A DNA stretch of 18,363 bases from CAYQDR01 sp964416315 (GCA_964416315.1 CAYQDR010000097.1:1-18363), one strand, 5' to 3'. Positions 6,450-14,686 are shown, counted from the stretch's first letter. Notes: generated by a model from the letters alone, not told the origin. Numbers and translations: made by a program.

Positions 6450-8087
6450 GTGACGGCCGGCGGGCCCGACGAGTTCACCGCCGAGGAGCGGGCGCTCCTC
6501 GCCCCCCATTTCACGAGCCTCGACGGCCCCGTCTTCGCCCTCGTCAACCTGCCGGAGGTCGTCAAGGGCGCGCTGTTCGCCCGGTACTCGCGCTCGCCGA
6601 AGTCGCTCCGCCGGCTCTTCCTCGACGAGTTCGCGGACCGCGCCGCCGGAGCGCCCGTCGCGGCCGCGGTCGGGACCGCACGCGCGGAGGCCCTCTACGA
6701 GCGGGTGTTCGTCGAGTACGGGGACGACTCCGTGGCCCAGCTCGGCGGGGTCCACCTCGCCTGCGAGCACGTGTCGAACATCCTGACGAAGCTCCTCGAG
6801 TGGGGCCGCCTGATGGCCTACCTCGAGCAGTCCACGCGCTACATCCCGTATACCGACCGGCCCGGCGGGCGCTGGCGCTACCACGCGCCGGCGGAGATCG
6901 AGGACCCGGCGCTCGCCCGCCGCTACGGCGAGACCCTCGACACGGCCTTCGAGACCTACGCCCGCTGGCTCGAGCCCGTGCAGGCGCACTATCGCCGGCG
7001 CTACCCGCGGGCCCCGGGCGACTCGGAGGCCGTCTACCGGAACACGATCCGGGCGAAGGCGCTCGACACGCTCCGGGGGCTCCTGCCGGCGGCGACCCAG
7101 GCCAACGTGGGCCTCTACGGCACCGGCCAGGCGTACGAGGCGCTCCTCCTCCGGCTCCGGGCGAGCCCGCTCGGGGAAGCCCGGGCGTACGGGGAGCTGA
7201 TGCTGATCGAGCTGCGGAAGGTGATCCCGGCGTTCCTGACGCGCGTGGACGTCCCCGACCGCGGGAGGGCCTGGTCGCGCTACCTGGCCGAGACGCGCGA
7301 GGCGACAGCGGCCGTCGCCGAGAAGCTCCTCGCCGACGAGACGCCCGAGCCGCGACCCGAGGTCGTTCTCGCCGACTTCGACCCGGACGGGGAGGTCAAG
7401 GTGGTCGCCGCCGCGCTCTACGCCGCCTCGGGGCTCCCCGACGACCAGCTCCTCGCGCGGGTGCGGAAGCTGTCGGGGGAGGAGCGGGCCGCGGTCCTCC
7501 GGGCCTACGTCGGGGAGCGGACGAACCGCCGGCACAAGCCGGGGCGCGCCTTCGAGCGGACGGCCTATCGCTTCGACGTCCTCACCGACTACGGCGCGTT
7601 CCGCGACCTCCAGCGCCACCGCCTGCTCACCCTCGACTGGCAGCCGCTCTCCCCGCGCCACGGCTACGCGCTGCCGGAGGCGGTGGAGGAGGTCGGGGGC
7701 GCCGGCGACTGGCGCCGGGTCATGGAGGTGTCGGCGGCGCTCCACGACGCGCTCCAGGCCGCGGGGCTCGGCCTCGTCGCGTCCTACGCGGTCTCGATGG
7801 CGTACCGGATCCGGTTCTACATGGAGATGAACGCCCGCGAGGCGATGCACGTCATCGAGCTGCGGACGACGCCCCAGGGCCACCCGGCGTACCGGCGCGT
7901 CTGCCAGGCGATGCACCGGCTGATCGCCGAGCAGGCGGGCCACCGCGCCCTGGCCGAGGCGATGCGCTTCGTGGACCACTCGGCGGTCGAGCTCGAGCGG
8001 CTCGAGGCCGAGCGCCGGACGGAGGCGCGCCGGGAGGCGATGCGCCCCCCGAAGGGGGGCGGTTCGGCACGACCGGAGGCCGGCTGA
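6450..8087 (+). CDS. Double-length ThyX-like (FAD-dependent thymidylate synthase family) protein
   Basis: ThyX enzymes make dTMP from dUMP with methylenetetrahydrofolate and FAD. This 545-residue protein is about twice the normal ThyX length, and both halves look ThyX-like. The N half has WGR (118-120) where ThyX has RHR, followed seven residues later by the signature serine in EQSTRY (126-131), then an RGLLP element (209-213). The C half has RHR (389-391), but the serine comes after nine residues (S401) rather than seven, then the conserved RFYMEMNAREAMHVIELR-type segment near 453-472. It therefore looks like a fused tandem duplication. The GTG start is the first possible one and lies 4 bp after azlD, with no well-spaced ribosome binding site. 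True thymidylate synthase activity is unproven, since each copy deviates at the signature. Confidence 0.8.
   Translation: MTAGGPDEFTAEERALLAPHFTSLDGPVFALVNLPEVVKGALFARYSRSPKSLRRLFLDEFADRAAGAPVAAAVGTARAEALYERVFVEYGDDSVAQLGGVHLACEHVSNILTKLLEWGRLMAYLEQSTRYIPYTDRPGGRWRYHAPAEIEDPALARRYGETLDTAFETYARWLEPVQAHYRRRYPRAPGDSEAVYRNTIRAKALDTLRGLLPAATQANVGLYGTGQAYEALLLRLRASPLGEARAYGELMLIELRKVIPAFLTRVDVPDRGRAWSRYLAETREATAAVAEKLLADETPEPRPEVVLADFDPDGEVKVVAAALYAASGLPDDQLLARVRKLSGEERAAVLRAYVGERTNRRHKPGRAFERTAYRFDVLTDYGAFRDLQRHRLLTLDWQPLSPRHGYALPEAVEEVGGAGDWRRVMEVSAALHDALQAAGLGLVASYAVSMAYRIRFYMEMNAREAMHVIELRTTPQGHPAYRRVCQAMHRLIAEQAGHRALAEAMRFVDHSAVELERLEAERRTEARREAMRPPKGGGSARPEAG
8044..8060 (-). terminator. C/G hairpin with UUCG-type loop downstream of kup
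   Basis: GCCCCCC, a three-base spacer and GGGGGGC form a perfect 7 bp stem. On the minus strand it can fold with a cUUCGg tetraloop, among the most stable RNA loops. It lies 60 bp past the kup stop and inside the 3' end of the convergent thyX-like gene. There is no T tract, so termination is a suggestion only. Confidence 0.4.
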
Positions 8088-8099
8088 AGTCGGCTCCGG
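8073..8099. terminator. Hairpin between convergent thyX-like and kup genes
   Basis: CCGGAGGCCG (8073-8082) pairs with CGGCTCCGG (8091-8099), with one bulged G, giving nine base pairs around an 8-base loop that contains the thyX-like stop codon. Its place between two converging genes suits a bidirectional terminator, though neither side has a T run. Confidence 0.45.
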
Positions 8100-8120
8100 C
8101 CGCGGGATGCTCCCGGCGCG

Positions 8121-10022
8121 TCACAGCTCGATCTGGGCGCCGATCTCCAGGACCCGGGCGGGCGGAATCCGGTAGAACTCCGTCGCCCCGGCCGCGTTGC
8201 GAGCCATGACCGCGAACAGCTTCTCCCGCCAGAGGGCCATGCCCCGCCGCGCCGAGGGGATGAGGGTCTCGCGGCCCAGGACGTACACGGCCACGTTCGG
8301 GTCGATCACCAGCCCCTGCTCCCGGCAGCGGCTCAGTAGCCGCGGGACGTTGGGCTTCTCGACGAACCCGTACCGGGCGATGACGCCGAAGAACCCGAGA
8401 CCGAGCGGCCTGACCTCGAGCCGCTTCTCGGGGTCGACCCGCGGCACGCGCTCGGAGAGGATGGTCAGGAAGATCACCTGCTCGTGCGCCACGTTGAGGA
8501 AGCGGAGGAGACGCCGCAGGGCCGGAGGGATCCACTCCGGGTGGCTGCTCAGGTAAACCGCCGTCCCCCGCACGCGCGAGGGCCGATCGGTTTCGAAGCG
8601 CTCCGTCAGCTCCGCGAAGCTCATCGAGCGTTCGCGGATCCGCTCCGCCAGCAGGCGACGGCCCGCGTGCCAGGTCGTCATGAGCGTCGTCACCGCCACG
8701 CCGACCACCAGGGGGAACCAGCCGCCGTCGACGACCTTCAGGAGGTTGGCCCCGAGGAAGGCGGCGTCGATCGCGAGGAACCCGAGCGTCACGGCGCCGG
8801 CCAGCGGGAGGCTCCACCCCCAGAGTCGGCGCATCGCGAGGAACGCGAGCAACGTGGTGATCAGCATGGTCGTCGTGACGGCCACCCCGTACGCCGCGGC
8901 CAGGGCGCTCGAGGTCCGAAAGCCCAGGACCAGCGCGACCGTGGCGGCGAGGAGGATCTGGTTGATCCGGGGAATGTAGACCTGCCCGATCTCGTCTTCG
9001 GAGGTGTGACGCACCTCGACACGCGGGAGGAAGCCGAGCTGGACGGCCTGCCAGGTCAACGAGAAGGCGCCAGCGATGACGGCCTGCGAGGCGATGGCCG
9101 TCGCGGCGGTGGCCAGCACGACCAGCGGGTACAGGCCCCAGGCGGGGGCCAGGTGGTAGAACGGGTTCGCCGCCCGAGTCGGCTCGCGCAGGAGCAGCGC
9201 GCCCTGCCCGAAGTAGTTCAGGAGGAGGGCCGGCAGCACGACCGTGAACCAGGCCCAGCGGATGGGACGCCGGCCGAAGTGTCCCATGTCCGCGTACAGC
9301 GCCTCCCCGCCCGTGACCACGAGGAACACGGCGCCCAGCACGAGGAACGCTTGCCACCCGTTCGCGAGGAAGAAGCGGACGGCGTGGAGCGGGTCGACGG
9401 CGGCCAGCACCCCCGGCCTGCGCGCGATGGAAGCCGCGCCCAGCGCCGCGAGGCAGGCGAACCAGACGAGCGTGACGGGGCCGAACATCGCTCCGACGGC
9501 GCCCGTTCCGCGCCGCTGGACCGCGAAGAGCCCGACGAGGATGGCGACGGTCACCGGGAGGACGTAGGGCTGGAACAGGGGCGTGGCGACCTCGAGGCCT
9601 TCCACGGCGCTGAGGACGGAGATGGCCGGCGTGATCATGCTGTCGCCGTACAGGAGCGCGGCGCCGAAGAGCCCCAGCAGGATCGTGACGGCGCGCGCGG
9701 ACGCTGGGCGCTCCGCGTGCTCCGGCCCGGAGACGAGGGCCATGAGGGCGAGAATGCCGCCTTCTCCCTGGTTGTCGGCGCGCATGATGACGGCCAGGTA
9801 CTTGATCGAGATGACGAGGATGAGCGACCACGTGACGAGCGAGAGGACCCCGAGGACGTTCGCGGTCGTCGGCGGCACGGCGTGGGGGCCGTAGAAGCAC
9901 TCCCGCAGCGCGTAGAGGGGGCTGGTGCCGATGTCGCCGTAGACGACACCGAGGGCCGCCAGCACCAGGGCGCGCAGGCGGGTCCCTTGGGCCGGAGGAG
10001 CGGCCGGTTCGGACGCGCGCAC
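8121..10022 (-). CDS. kup: KUP family potassium uptake transporter
   Basis: A 633-residue K+/H+ symporter of the KUP/HAK/KT family, within the normal family length, with about 12 membrane segments in the first 430 residues and a hydrophilic cytoplasmic C-terminal region. Hallmarks are GVVYGDIGTSPLYAL (25-39), RADNQGEGGILAL (81-93) and YGDSMITPAISVLSAVEGLE (125-144). The start is a GTG at 10022, 19 bp after the stop of the upstream M20 hydrolase gene. No clear ribosome binding site precedes it, so it may depend on coupling. It is last in a four-gene minus-strand run of metabolic enzymes with which it has no obvious functional link, and it converges on the thyX-like gene. Confidence 0.95.
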   Translation of the reverse strand: MRASEPAAPPAQGTRLRALVLAALGVVYGDIGTSPLYALRECFYGPHAVPPTTANVLGVLSLVTWSLILVISIKYLAVIMRADNQGEGGILALMALVSGPEHAERPASARAVTILLGLFGAALLYGDSMITPAISVLSAVEGLEVATPLFQPYVLPVTVAILVGLFAVQRRGTGAVGAMFGPVTLVWFACLAALGAASIARRPGVLAAVDPLHAVRFFLANGWQAFLVLGAVFLVVTGGEALYADMGHFGRRPIRWAWFTVVLPALLLNYFGQGALLLREPTRAANPFYHLAPAWGLYPLVVLATAATAIASQAVIAGAFSLTWQAVQLGFLPRVEVRHTSEDEIGQVYIPRINQILLAATVALVLGFRTSSALAAAYGVAVTTTMLITTLLAFLAMRRLWGWSLPLAGAVTLGFLAIDAAFLGANLLKVVDGGWFPLVVGVAVTTLMTTWHAGRRLLAERIRERSMSFAELTERFETDRPSRVRGTAVYLSSHPEWIPPALRRLLRFLNVAHEQVIFLTILSERVPRVDPEKRLEVRPLGLGFFGVIARYGFVEKPNVPRLLSRCREQGLVIDPNVAVYVLGRETLIPSARRGMALWREKLFAVMARNAAGATEFYRIPPARVLEIGAQIEL

Positions 10023-10041
10023 GCTCGGGTGCCGGCCCCGG

Positions 10042-11232
10042 CTACCCCGCTCGCTCGAACTCCTCGCGCGCGGCGCGGAGGAGCGCCGGGTCGGTCAGCG
10101 CGTCGAGGGCGGTGAGCGCGAGCGCGCACGCCGCCGCGCGCATCCGCCCGTGGGCGTGGTCGGTCGCCGCGGCGTCCCGGAACTCCCGCGTGTGGAACGC
10201 GACCTCGGGCGCGCCGGGGGGCAGGATCCCGACCCACGGCTGGATCGTCGGCAGGGCCTGGCTCACGTTGCCGACGTCCGACGAGGCGAGGGCGGGCCGG
10301 GCCGGCGAGGGGTCCTCCGCGACCCCGACCGCGGCGAGGTTGGCCCGGAAGCGGTCGAGCAGGGCCGGGTTCGGGCGCATCGGGTCGTAGAGGAACGCCT
10401 CGGGGGTGACCTTGACCCGGCAGCCCGTCGCCGTCGCCGCGCCCTCCGCGCACGCCTCGAAGCGCCGCGCCAGCTCCCGCACGTACTCCTGCCGGAGCGC
10501 CCGCACGTAGAAGACGCCGGCCGTGTGCTCGGGGATGATGTTCGGCGCGTCGCCGCCGTGCGTGACGATCCCGTGGAGGCGCGCGTCGGGGCGGAGCTGC
10601 TGGCGCATCGCCGCGAGCCCCTGGAGGTGGAGGACCATCGCGTCGAGGGCGTTCACCCCCTCGTCGGGGTTGGCCGCGGCGTGGGCGGGCCGGCCGAAGA
10701 ACTCGACGGTGAGCTTCAGGCGGCCGAGGAGATCCTCGTGGAGCCGGGTCCACGGCGCCGGGTGGATCATGAGGGCCGCGTCCACGCCGCGGAAGACCCC
10801 GGCGTCGAGGAGCGCGACCTTCCCGCCGCCGCCCTCCTCCGCCGGCGTCCCGATCACCTGGACGCGCCCCGGCGCCGTCCCCCCGAAGACCGCCGCCAGG
10901 ATGGCGCCCGCGCCGGCGGCCGCGGTCGCGATCAGGTTGTGGCCGCAGCCGTGCCCGATCCCGGGGAGGGCGTCGTACTCGGCGAGGAGCGCGACGGTGG
11001 GGCCGCCGCCCGCGCCGAGGGTGGCGCGGAACGCCGTTGCGACCTCGCCCGCCTCGCGCTCGACGGCGAAGCCGTGCGCGGCGAGGTACTCGGCGAGCCA
11101 CGCCGAGGCCTGGACCTCCATGAAGCCCAGCTCGGGGTGGGCGTGGATCCGCCGGGAGAGGGCGTCCAGCTCGGGCGCGAGGCGCTCGGCCGCGGCGAGG
11201 ACGTCGCGGGCGCGCGGGTTCGTCGGGGGCAT
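10042..11232 (-). CDS. M20 family metallo-amidohydrolase (copy A)
   Basis: A 396-residue M20D-type hydrolase, the family of aminoacylases, hippurate hydrolase and AbgB-like p-aminobenzoyl-glutamate hydrolases; cytoplasmic, with no signal peptide. Visible metal-site motifs are RIHAHPELGF (28-37), GHGCGHN (93-99), TPAEEGGGG (129-137, with the catalytic Glu) and the HP at 157-158. A dimerisation domain should occupy roughly 165-285. GGAGGAGG stands a good distance before the ATG. The gene lies 22 bp after a clearly related M20 gene, and the two share long conserved stretches such as EGAATATGCRV and GNVSQALPTI, so they look like a local duplication. The substrate is unknown; a simple amide or N-acyl amino acid is the family expectation. 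Confidence 0.92.
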   Translation of the reverse strand: MPPTNPRARDVLAAAERLAPELDALSRRIHAHPELGFMEVQASAWLAEYLAAHGFAVEREAGEVATAFRATLGAGGGPTVALLAEYDALPGIGHGCGHNLIATAAAGAGAILAAVFGGTAPGRVQVIGTPAEEGGGGKVALLDAGVFRGVDAALMIHPAPWTRLHEDLLGRLKLTVEFFGRPAHAAANPDEGVNALDAMVLHLQGLAAMRQQLRPDARLHGIVTHGGDAPNIIPEHTAGVFYVRALRQEYVRELARRFEACAEGAATATGCRVKVTPEAFLYDPMRPNPALLDRFRANLAAVGVAEDPSPARPALASSDVGNVSQALPTIQPWVGILPPGAPEVAFHTREFRDAAATDHAHGRMRAAACALALTALDALTDPALLRAAREEFERAG

Positions 11233-11254
11233 GGCGGTCGGCCTCCTCCGGCGC

Positions 11255-12448
11255 TCAGCGGGTGCGGGCGAACTCGTCCTTCGCCGCCTGGATGGCCTGC
11301 GGATTCGCGAGGCAGTCGAGCGCGGTCAGGGCGAGGGCCTTCGCCGCCGCCAGCATGCCGGCGCGGGCGAGCGGCGTGGCCGCGTGCTCGGCGAACTCCC
11401 GCGAGTGGCCCGGGACGCCGTCGGGCGACGTGCGGATGTAGGGGTGGATCGTCGGGAGCGCCTGGCTCACGTTCCCCGCGTCCGTCGAGCCGTACCCCGC
11501 CTCGGGGTCCTCGGGGTCCACGGGAAATCCGATGCGGTCGAGGTTCTTCCCGAAGAGGTCGAGGAGCGTGAAGTTCGGCTTCAGCGGGTCGTGGATGATC
11601 GGGTCGAACGTGACCTGGACGCGGCAGCCGGTCGCGGTCGCCGCCCCCTCCGCCGCCGCCTCGAACCGTCGCCGCAGCTCCCTCAGGTACCCCCTGTCGG
11701 GGGAGCGGAGATAGAACTCGGCGGCCGTGTACTCGGGGATGATGTTCGCCTGCTGGCCTCCGACCGTGATGATCCCGTGGATCCGGGCGTCCGAGCGGAT
11801 CTGCTGGCGCATGGCGTCGAGCGCGTTGAAGAGCCCGATCACCGCGTTGAGCGCGTTGACCCCGCGCCAGGGCCAGGAGGACGCGTGGGCGGCCTTGCCG
11901 AAGTACTCGACCTTGCACTTCGTGAGCCCGAGCGTCGGCCGCCAGAGCTGGGTCCCGCAGCGCGGGTGGATCATCATGGCGACGTCCACGTCGCGGAAGA
12001 CCCCGGCCTCCATGAGGCGCACCTTCCCGGCGCCGCCCTCCTCCGCGGGCGTCCCGATGACGACGACCCGGCCCCGGAACGGCAGTCCGCCGGTGCCGGC
12101 GACCGCCGCCAGCGCCGCACCCGCGCCCGCCCCCGACGTCGCGATGACGTTGTGGCCGCAGGCGTGGCCGATCTGCGGGAGGGCATCGTACTCGGCCATG
12201 ATGGCGACCGTCGGCCCGGCGCCCGCGCCCGCGATCTCGGCGCGGAACGCGGTCGGCACCCCGCCCACGCCGCGCTCGACGCGGCAGCCGTGCTTCTCCA
12301 GCAGGTCGGTGAGCCAGGCCGCCGCCTTCTCTTCCTGGTAGGCGAGCTCGGGGTTCGCGTGGATCCGGAGGGCGAGGGCCCATAGCTCCTCCGCCCGCTG
12401 CTCCACGGCCTCGACGATGCGGGTCTTCACGCTGCTCACGTCGGTCAT
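11255..12448 (-). CDS. M20 family metallo-amidohydrolase (copy B)
   Basis: A 397-residue paralogue of the next gene. It carries RIHANPELAY (28-37), GHACGHN (94-100), TPAEEGG (133-139) and HP (161-162). The ATG at 12448 is chosen because it overlaps the stop of the upstream lyase-family gene by four bases (ATGA) and follows GGAGAG. A longer in-frame reading upstream to 12721 runs through that gene and is rejected. Differences from copy A cluster around the lid/dimerisation region after the HP motif (CGTQLWRPTLG here, APWTRLHEDLLG there), which hints at different substrates or a heterodimer. Translational coupling to the lyase-family gene suggests a shared catabolic route, which I cannot name from sequence. 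Confidence 0.92.
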   Translation of the reverse strand: MTDVSSVKTRIVEAVEQRAEELWALALRIHANPELAYQEEKAAAWLTDLLEKHGCRVERGVGGVPTAFRAEIAGAGAGPTVAIMAEYDALPQIGHACGHNVIATSGAGAGAALAAVAGTGGLPFRGRVVVIGTPAEEGGAGKVRLMEAGVFRDVDVAMMIHPRCGTQLWRPTLGLTKCKVEYFGKAAHASSWPWRGVNALNAVIGLFNALDAMRQQIRSDARIHGIITVGGQQANIIPEYTAAEFYLRSPDRGYLRELRRRFEAAAEGAATATGCRVQVTFDPIIHDPLKPNFTLLDLFGKNLDRIGFPVDPEDPEAGYGSTDAGNVSQALPTIHPYIRTSPDGVPGHSREFAEHAATPLARAGMLAAAKALALTALDCLANPQAIQAAKDEFARTR

Positions 12449-13323
12449 CCGTCTCTCCGGTCGGGTTTGACGAACCGCTGCTCCTGCTCCAGCAGCGCCG
12501 GCACGTCGAAGAGCTGGTTGAACTCGGCGAAGGGCATCAGCCGGTCGTCGAGCCCTCCGGGCTCGCCCGAAGCCCGGAGTGCCTCGAGGTAGGCGGCCAT
12601 CGCCCGCGCGGCGGCGAACAGCGTCTGGACCGGCAGGAGGACGATCGCGTAACCGAGCGCGGCGAGGCGGGCCACGGGCAGGAGCGGGCTCCGCCCACCG
12701 GGGGCGTAGTTGAACAGGCACGGCGCCTCGAGGAGCCGCGGGATCGCCTCGACCTCGGCGATCGTGGTCGGCGCCTCGACGAAGAGGACGTCGGCGCCCG
12801 CCTTGGCGTACGCGCCCGCGCGGGCGATCGCGTCGTCGAAGCCCGTCACCGCGATCGCGTCGGTCCGGGCGATCAGGAGGAAGTCGGGGTCGCGCCGCGC
12901 CTCGACCGCCGCGGCGATCTTCGCGACCATCTCCTCGCGCGGGACGACCTCCTTGCCGGCGAGGTGGCCGCAGCGCTTGGGCCAGACCTGGTCCTCGAGG
13001 TGGAGCGCCGCGGCGCCCGCCGCCTCGTAGGCCCGCACGGTGCGCTGGACGGCGAGGGGACCACCGTAGCCCGTGTCGGCGTCGGCGATCACGGGGATCC
13101 GCACGGCCGCCACGATCTGTCGGACGTTCTCGACCATCTCGGCGAGCCCGGCGAACCCGAGGTCCGGGACGCCGAGGCGCGAGGCCGAGGTGCCGTAGCC
13201 GGTCATGTAGACCGCGGGGAAGCCGGCGCGCTCGATGAGGCGCGCCGAGACGCCGTCGTAGGCGCCCGGCACGACGAGGCCGGCCCGCCGGCTGACGCGC
13301 CCCCGGAGCTCCGCACGACTCAC
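12445..13323 (-). CDS. Isocitrate lyase/PEP mutase family protein
   Basis: A 292-residue TIM-barrel enzyme of the ICL/PEPM superfamily, which makes or breaks C-C or P-C bonds next to an alpha-oxyanion carboxylate, using Mg2+. The metal-binding ADADTGYGG (80-88) and the loop EDQVWPKRCGH (110-120) with its catalytic-type Cys are intact. The KRCGH form is that of isocitrate, methylisocitrate and dimethylmalate lyases, so a lyase is likelier than PEP mutase. Its length matches the short methylisocitrate lyase-like group. No methylcitrate synthase or dehydratase gene is nearby, so prpB is not assigned. The start is GTG with AGAGGG upstream. It leads a tight operon with two M20 hydrolases and kup, which argues for a small-acid or amide breakdown pathway. 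Confidence 0.88.
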   Translation of the reverse strand: MSRAELRGRVSRRAGLVVPGAYDGVSARLIERAGFPAVYMTGYGTSASRLGVPDLGFAGLAEMVENVRQIVAAVRIPVIADADTGYGGPLAVQRTVRAYEAAGAAALHLEDQVWPKRCGHLAGKEVVPREEMVAKIAAAVEARRDPDFLLIARTDAIAVTGFDDAIARAGAYAKAGADVLFVEAPTTIAEVEAIPRLLEAPCLFNYAPGGRSPLLPVARLAALGYAIVLLPVQTLFAAARAMAAYLEALRASGEPGGLDDRLMPFAEFNQLFDVPALLEQEQRFVKPDRRDG

Positions 13324-13419
13324 GCGGCTACCCTCTGCGAGACGCGCGCGGCGATGACGGCGTTGGGAGCGGGCCGAGACCCGAGCAGATCAAGGACGCA
13401 GGGAGGAGGCGGCCCGAGG

Positions 13420-13434
13420 CGTACTTTCTGTACG
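13420..13434. other. Small inverted repeat upstream of the lyase-M20-kup operon
   Basis: CGTAC and GTACG flank a TTTCT spacer in an otherwise GC-rich 168 bp gap between the M48 gene stop and the GTG of the ICL/PEPM gene. It lies about 100 bp upstream of that start and could be an operator. No convincing -35/-10 pair was found in the gap. The repeat is short and could be chance. Confidence 0.25.
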
Positions 13435-13491
13435 TTGAGGGGCGCCGACGACCGAGGACGCCGAGATGCGACGGGGATCGGGCCGCGCCGC

Positions 13492-14622
13492 TCACGCGGC
13501 CTCCGCCGGCCGCCGCTCGGCCGCGCGCGCCAGCGCGATGCGGTCCTCCAGCGACGGGTGGGTCGCGAAGAGGAGCTGCTTCAGGGGGTGCGGGCGTCGC
13601 TCGGCGAGGTTGAGATCGCCCAGGCGCTCCATGGCGGCGACGAAGGCGGCGGGCGCCCCGGTGACCGCCAGGGCCGTGGCGTCCGCCTCGCGCTCGAGCC
13701 GGCGCGACCACGCCGCCGCGGCAGGCGTCGCCAGGAGGCCGAGCCCCGTGAGAACCAGGGCGAGGAGCGGCAGGCCCGCGGGGTCGGCGGGGCCGGCGAG
13801 GCCGAGCGGCCCGGCCGCGCGCCAGAGCGCCTGGTGCGCCAGGGCGAAAACGGCGAGGAGCAAGGCGCCCTGGACGAGGAGGCCCTGGCCGAGGTGACCC
13901 CGCGCGTGGTGGGCGAGCTCGTGGGCGAGGACGACCTCGACCTCGTCCGGCGGGAAGCCGGAGAGCAGCGTGTCGCTCAGGAGAATGCGCCGGGTGCGCC
14001 CCAGGCCGACCACGCCGGCGTTCGCCGTGCGCCCCTTGCGGGAGAAGTCGGCGACCGCCACCTCGGCCGCGACCACCCCGACCCGCCGCGCGAGGGCGAG
14101 CAGCCGGTCCCGCGTCGCCGGGTCGTCCAGGGGGGTCAACCGGTAGAAGAGCGGCACGATCCAGACGGGAACCACCGCGGTGAGCAGCACGCTCCCGGCG
14201 CCGAGGGCCGCGGCGCTCCAGAGCCACCACCACTCGGGGCTCCGCGCAAGCGCGAAGTAGAACAGCTCGAAGGCCGCCAGCGTGAGGAGCCCGCCGAGGG
14301 CGAGCGCCTTCGCCCGGTCGGCGAGCCACTCCCGGAGCGGCTGGTCGAGGAGCCCTGCGCGGCGTGGGAGGAGGAACCCGCGCACGAGATCGAGGGGAAA
14401 CGTCAACACGGCGCTCGTGCCCCCGACGGCGGCCAGCATCAGGGCGACGACGGCCGGCGGCGGGACGCGCCCGTCGAGCGCGGCCGCCAGCGCCCCCGCG
14501 GCCCCGCTCGCGAGCCAGGCCAGGAGCACGGCGACCGAGAGGCCGAACGAGGCCACCGAGAGCCAGAGTTGCTGCCGGTGATAGCGGCGCGTCGCGGCGT
14601 CCGAGTCGGGAGGGTCGGCCAC
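13492..14622 (-). CDS. M48 family integral membrane metalloprotease (Ste24-like)
   Basis: A 376-residue multi-pass membrane protease of the CAAX-protease/HtpX superfamily. Hydrophobic segments lie near 20-48, 57-82, 106-126, 134-160, 248-267 and 285-304. The zinc site is HELAH (234-238) with the third ligand in EREAD (310-314). The TANA element (199-202) and GRTRRILLSDTLL just after it are typical of Ste24-type members. In bacteria such proteins mostly serve membrane-protein quality control, while CAAX prenyl processing is the eukaryotic role. The start chosen is a GTG at 14622; an upstream in-frame reading to 14940 runs into the divergent MFS gene and is rejected. No Shine-Dalgarno sequence is present, but a -35/-10 promoter ends 6 bases before the GTG, so the mRNA may be leaderless. 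Confidence 0.9.
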   Translation of the reverse strand: MADPPDSDAATRRYHRQQLWLSVASFGLSVAVLLAWLASGAAGALAAALDGRVPPPAVVALMLAAVGGTSAVLTFPLDLVRGFLLPRRAGLLDQPLREWLADRAKALALGGLLTLAAFELFYFALARSPEWWWLWSAAALGAGSVLLTAVVPVWIVPLFYRLTPLDDPATRDRLLALARRVGVVAAEVAVADFSRKGRTANAGVVGLGRTRRILLSDTLLSGFPPDEVEVVLAHELAHHARGHLGQGLLVQGALLLAVFALAHQALWRAAGPLGLAGPADPAGLPLLALVLTGLGLLATPAAAAWSRRLEREADATALAVTGAPAAFVAAMERLGDLNLAERRPHPLKQLLFATHPSLEDRIALARAAERRPAEAA

Positions 14623-14628
14623 GCTCGA

Positions 14629-14657
14629 AGGATAGGCTCGGCCGCACGGGGGGTCAA
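14629..14657 (-). promoter_or_regulatory. Candidate promoter giving a leaderless M48 protease mRNA
   Basis: On the minus strand TTGACC (14657-14652) is followed after exactly 17 bp by TATCCT (14634-14629), and six bases later comes the GTG start at 14622. Matches to the sigma70 consensus are five and four of six. The predicted transcription start coincides with the start codon, and no ribosome binding site exists in the gap. Confidence 0.55.
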
Positions 14658-14658
14658 G

Positions 14659-14670
14659 GACGCGCGCGTC
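14659..14670. other. Perfect 12 bp palindrome between divergent promoters
   Basis: GACGCGCGCGTC is self-complementary and lies between the -35 of the M48 promoter and the -35 of the MFS promoter, where a shared regulator could bind. In such GC-rich DNA an alternating CG palindrome may arise by chance. Confidence 0.3.
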
Positions 14671-14686
14671 GCCGCGCGGTCCCGGG

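Noticed and set aside
12449..12721. A 91-codon upstream extension of M20 copy B
   Set aside because: It lies entirely inside the lyase-family gene and is Arg/Ala/Pro-rich. The ATG at 12448 has a ribosome binding site and the ATGA overlap.
12445..13323. Naming the lyase-family gene prpB (methylisocitrate lyase)
   Set aside because: The KRCGH loop fits, but no methylcitrate cycle genes are nearby, and this superfamily has many members with the same loop and other substrates.
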